This document shows positions 35,401-37,521 of a stretch of 37,521 nt of DNA, one piece after another (position 1 is the stretch's first letter; the number at the start of each line of letters is the position of its first letter). Below the pieces are notes generated by a model. It was given only the letters and a program-made list of their open reading frames with translations, was not told the origin of the DNA and made no database searches. The stretch spans positions 1 to 37,521 of the forward strand of contig LJXT01000020.1 of the NCBI GenBank assembly GCA_001314815.1, read 5' to 3'. The translations under genes were made by a program, and so were the position numbers. The stretch comes from Algoriphagus marincola HL-49 (lineage in GTDB: Bacteria; Bacteroidota; Bacteroidia; Cytophagales; Cyclobacteriaceae).

Positions 35401-35498
35401 TGATCGGAGGTCTGACGATCGGTACGCTGACGGCCTTGTATTTCGTTCCATTGGCGTATTGGTTTTTTGTGTCAAAGAAAAAATTGAAGGAGGCGTAA
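32454..35498 (+). CDS. RND efflux permease, HAE/AcrB-like, first of a tandem pair
   Basis: A 1014-residue inner-membrane pump with standard RND topology: a first helix (ARPIAVFMTFSALMVFSFIV), a large periplasmic porter domain, helices 2-6 from about residue 335, a second porter domain and helices 8-12 at the end. The relay helices are not AcrB-like: TM4 reads GIGMLIDNAIIVLDN, with one Asp where AcrB has two, and TM10 reads GIMVNDAILKID, with Asn-Asp at the AcrB Lys940-Asn941 positions. It is probably proton-driven, but the relay differs. The stop precedes the next permease's ATG by a single base, implying a heteromeric pump. Substrate unknown. Confidence 0.94.
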   Translation: MVRFLLARPIAVFMTFSALMVFSFIVLRMLPISLLPPIDVPQIVVKINYPNASPEAIEQNVLRSIREGLITLNGLEEMDSKAGSEVGTIRLTFNYSTQMELAYIDVNEKIDRITNSLPEGLTRPEVIRINTSDIPVARVQVIPKEGVDEIEVSLLAENVLKKRIEQLPGVSLVDINGKKDRIITVEPNEAAIRALGMTQQEVINAIQAGNSELPGVSVKDGQFRYYLRLATRVDTPTDIESLPVSAPSGAIIPLGRLAKVSYQAQEMLGYHLFGEKEALVITVHKQAAAKMNELIPELKEALELFKTDYPQVDFELTQDQSNLLNAAISNLQTSLLFGGLFAFGVLFLFMKDYRLPIIIGVSLPSSLLISFLVFYFFDISINIISLSGLALGIGMLIDNAIIVLDNITRKRESGLSLFEACVAGVNEVMSALISSVLTTLSVFVPLVFLSGISGALFFDQAVAVAAILSVSLAVAFILLPLLYFLFFSRSKKTEEGGEGVFFSKILKLYDRGYRGIFGSRKLALAIFALLIPLGLGLSIWLDSEGLPQIEKFDATLEIDWNEPISASENRDRVIALMRSLDGRYEKAEADVGVRQFLLFDGENSIQQSLLYFLFSSTEAKEERLKELESYLSENYPNANFQLGDAPNAFDQLFNSTLPYYEVRWKDLTSKEPIEEQKMDPWLSQFPVSDWERGPGLQKEASVVFTLRADRLATYGIAVDQVQEQLSRLFGTYTITDIRRFGEITPIRLKESETRFEDLLRTTQLTTSDSSFYTLGEFVDFRYEDHYKYVTADKGGIYQSVLVTAPNPDSYNSEFIRWGADRNLGVSMVGQYFKDQENIQQLIGILLISVLLLYFILAAQFESFIQPLIVVLTLPLGIAGAFLVLLLAGASLNVMSAIGLVVMLGIMVNDAILKIDTINRLRKEYVDRPEIDPKDALEMALHEAGQIRLKPILMTSITTILALIPIIFSSGLGADLQRPLVYSVIGGLTIGTLTALYFVPLAYWFFVSKKKLKEA

Positions 35499-35499
35499 G

Positions 35500-37521
35500 A
35501 TGACACCATTTCGGGTTTTAATTGCATTTGTGGTATTGGCCATTCTCGGAGTGGCGGTCATTCCTTTGCTTTCGGTGGATCTCAATCCCCGGGAAAAAGA
35601 ACCCGTTTTGACCATTGCCTATGGCATTCCGAGAAGTTCGCCGGAGATTATCGAAAAACTGGCCACCTCGCCTTTGGAGGGTGCTTTCTCCCAACTTTCG
35701 GAGCTAAAAAACATCACTTCCATCTCCAATTACGACCGGGGGCAAATCACACTCAGATTTGATAAGAAAGCCGATATGGAGCTCAAGCGCTTTGAGGTGC
35801 TTTCGCTGATCCGTCAGATTTTTCCCCAATTGGACTCCAGGCTCAGTTACCCCACGGTGTCTCAAAGCGATCAAGCCCGAACCGATGAAAAGACCCCGAT
35901 TCTGACCTATTCTGTCAATGGACCCTTTGCTGCTTTTGAGATCAAAAAGATCGCCGAGGATATTATCAAGCCGGCTTTGACCCGTTTCGAGGAAGTGGAG
36001 GAAGTGTCGGTACGGGGAGCCACAGACCTGCAATTGTACATCACTTTTGACATCCAAAAGCTACAAGCATACGGCCTGACCCGCTCTCAACTCAACACCC
36101 GAATCAATCAGGCATTTGGGCGGAATTTTCCCGGTTCCGTGCTCAATAATGAAGGTAAAACCCTCTTTGTGCAGGTGGACCGATCCCTGAGGGATAGGGA
36201 TCAATTGGAAAATCTTCGGGTGGCGCAGGTACAGGGCAAGGATGTGCTGCTGCGTGACGTAGCCAAATTGACCCTGGAGGAAGCCGAGCCCTCATCCTAC
36301 TACCGAATCAACGGTAATAATTCGGTGACCTTGACCATTTTCAATCGGGATGGAGTCAATAAGGTATTGCTGGCGCAAAATCTCAAAGCGGCGGTGGAAG
36401 GGACCAAGGTTCTTCTGCCGGCAGGATTTGAGGTTCGCCTGGAGCGGGATGATACCGAGTTTCTCGACAAGGAACTGGATAAGATCTACAAGCGGTCTGG
36501 GCTTTCCATTCTGATCTTGATTGTCTTTATCTTTTTGATCAATCGCAATCTCAAATACCTTGCTGTTCTTTTCTTGGGCATTTTGGTCAATCTCAGCCTT
36601 TGTGCTATCGTGCTCTATTTCCTCCAGGTGGATATTCACCTCTACTCTTTGGCCGGCTTGACTATTAGCTTTGGTCTGATCGTGGATAATGCCATCATCA
36701 TGATCGATCACCTGCATAAGCATCGAAATAGGCGGGTGTTTTTGGCCTTGCTTGCGGCCTCATTGACGACGATCGCGGCATTAATGATTGTCTTTTTCCT
36801 CCCCGAGGAGGATCAGAAAAATTTGATAGAGTTTTCCATCGTCGTCTCCGTGATGTTGGGGATTTCACTGCTGATTGCGCTCTTTTTTACTCCGGCACTA
36901 TACGAATTACTTTTTAAAGATTCCGCTAGAAAAGGTCGGAAACTTAGTATGCCGCAACTTCGGAAGCGGGCGAAATACTTGAATCGATTTGAGCGGACGG
37001 TGTCCTGGACTGCCCGCTATCGCAAAGCTTTTATTACGCTGATTGTTTTACTTTTTGGGATTCCGATTTTCTACCTTCCTGCCAAGTGGGAAGGACAGGA
37101 ATGGTACAATAAAACAGTCGGAAACACCTTCTATCAAGAGGAAGTCCGACCTTATGTGGACAAAGCCTTGGGTGGTTCCTTGCGGATGTTTGTCCGGGGA
37201 GTTTTTGAGAAAAGCTCCTATCGGGAAGCCGAGAAGACCCGATTGTATGTTTCGGCCCGATTGCCTTTCGGGAATACCCTGGATCAGATGGACTTTATCA
37301 TGCGGGAGTTTGAAGCTTATCTGAAGGACGTGGAAGGGATCGATAAGTTTGTCACTTCTGTCTACTCCGGGCAGCAAGGAAGAATAGAAATTACTTTTAA
37401 GGAGGCCTATGAAAACTCCGCTTTGCCCTATCAACTCAAAGGCAAGCTATCCGTCAAGTCCACGGATTGGAGTGGTGCACAGTGGAATATCTATGGTGTA
37501 GGGCAGGGCTTCTATACCGGG
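35500..37521 (+). CDS. Second RND efflux permease, truncated by the window end
   Basis: An open frame starting at the ATG 35500-35502, one base after the first permease's stop, runs for 674 codons to the right edge. It begins MTPFRVLIAFVVLAILGVAV, then has a porter domain (TIAYGIPRSSPEIIEKLATS, LYITFDIQKLQAYGLTRSQL), the helix LAGLTISFGLIVDNAIIMID (TM4, single Asp) and a second N-terminal-like half starting near residue 505. It is an RND permease but with shorter spacing in the helix 2-6 bundle than I expect. With the first permease it probably makes a mixed trimer, as MdtB/MdtC do. The C-terminal third and any downstream gene are outside the window. Confidence 0.92.
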   Translation, partial: MTPFRVLIAFVVLAILGVAVIPLLSVDLNPREKEPVLTIAYGIPRSSPEIIEKLATSPLEGAFSQLSELKNITSISNYDRGQITLRFDKKADMELKRFEVLSLIRQIFPQLDSRLSYPTVSQSDQARTDEKTPILTYSVNGPFAAFEIKKIAEDIIKPALTRFEEVEEVSVRGATDLQLYITFDIQKLQAYGLTRSQLNTRINQAFGRNFPGSVLNNEGKTLFVQVDRSLRDRDQLENLRVAQVQGKDVLLRDVAKLTLEEAEPSSYYRINGNNSVTLTIFNRDGVNKVLLAQNLKAAVEGTKVLLPAGFEVRLERDDTEFLDKELDKIYKRSGLSILILIVFIFLINRNLKYLAVLFLGILVNLSLCAIVLYFLQVDIHLYSLAGLTISFGLIVDNAIIMIDHLHKHRNRRVFLALLAASLTTIAALMIVFFLPEEDQKNLIEFSIVVSVMLGISLLIALFFTPALYELLFKDSARKGRKLSMPQLRKRAKYLNRFERTVSWTARYRKAFITLIVLLFGIPIFYLPAKWEGQEWYNKTVGNTFYQEEVRPYVDKALGGSLRMFVRGVFEKSSYREAEKTRLYVSARLPFGNTLDQMDFIMREFEAYLKDVEGIDKFVTSVYSGQQGRIEITFKEAYENSALPYQLKGKLSVKSTDWSGAQWNIYGVGQGFYTG

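Noticed and set aside
1..37521. CRISPR arrays, rRNA or tRNA genes, riboswitches
   Set aside because: No regularly spaced repeats, cloverleaf-like sequences or known riboswitch cores were recognised on reading either strand. A covariance-model scan would be the decisive test.

Overview
The window is a chromosomal segment of a Bacteroidota bacterium, most likely Cytophagales and close to Cyclobacteriaceae/Algoriphagus. The phylum call rests on family content (start of the gliding/type IX secretion gene sprA after ruvA, DUF4837 and DUF4292 lipoproteins, malic enzyme fused to a phosphotransacetylase domain, a DUF5690 transporter) and on promoters. Two promoters match the Bacteroidota consensus TTTG-N19-TANNTTTG exactly, and Shine-Dalgarno sequences are weak or absent. 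The genus-level placement is inference.

Layout. (1) 1-11480, minus strand, housekeeping: a TPR protein, DUF4292 lipoprotein and EnvC-like protein form one overlapping operon. tatA-gatA-LysM transglycosylase follow from a consensus promoter, then DUF4837-maeB-ruvA-sprA (sprA runs off the left edge). (2) 11591-16561: an enoyl-CoA hydratase/flippase operon diverges from a large isocitrate dehydrogenase, which converges on a BASS transporter at a clear hairpin terminator. (3) 16714-19072: a glycosyltransferase and a DegT-type aminotransferase, overlapping, of surface-glycan type. (4) 19092-24495: the most interesting part, a compact cassette of an XRE-cupin regulator, DUF5690 transporter, HpnZ-like dehydrogenase, phosphonatase-like HAD hydrolase and a twin-arginine metallophosphoesterase. 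On its left is a decayed copy of the 3' end of the sterol-desaturase-family gene that bounds it on the right. (5) 24396-26279: that gene, a secreted protein of unknown function and a hairpin-rich intergenic stretch. (6) 26280-31159: sbcC-sbcD and an RlpA gene whose signal peptide and domain lie in different frames. (7) 31380 to the right edge: an efflux operon with one membrane-fusion lipoprotein and two consecutive RND permeases, the second cut by the window end.

How it may work together. The cassette reads as phosphonate or organophosphate scavenging. My working model is a transaminase-free phosphonatase route: an OPA-like permease imports a hydroxyalkylphosphonate, the dehydrogenase oxidises it to a phosphono-aldehyde, the HAD enzyme cleaves the C-P bond, and the exported phosphoesterase releases phosphate or de-esterifies substrates outside. 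The model is inference from families and gene order. The flanking duplicated gene end is directly visible and suggests the cassette was inserted at the 3' end of the desaturase-like gene. No RNA genes, CRISPR arrays, transposases or integrases were recognised.
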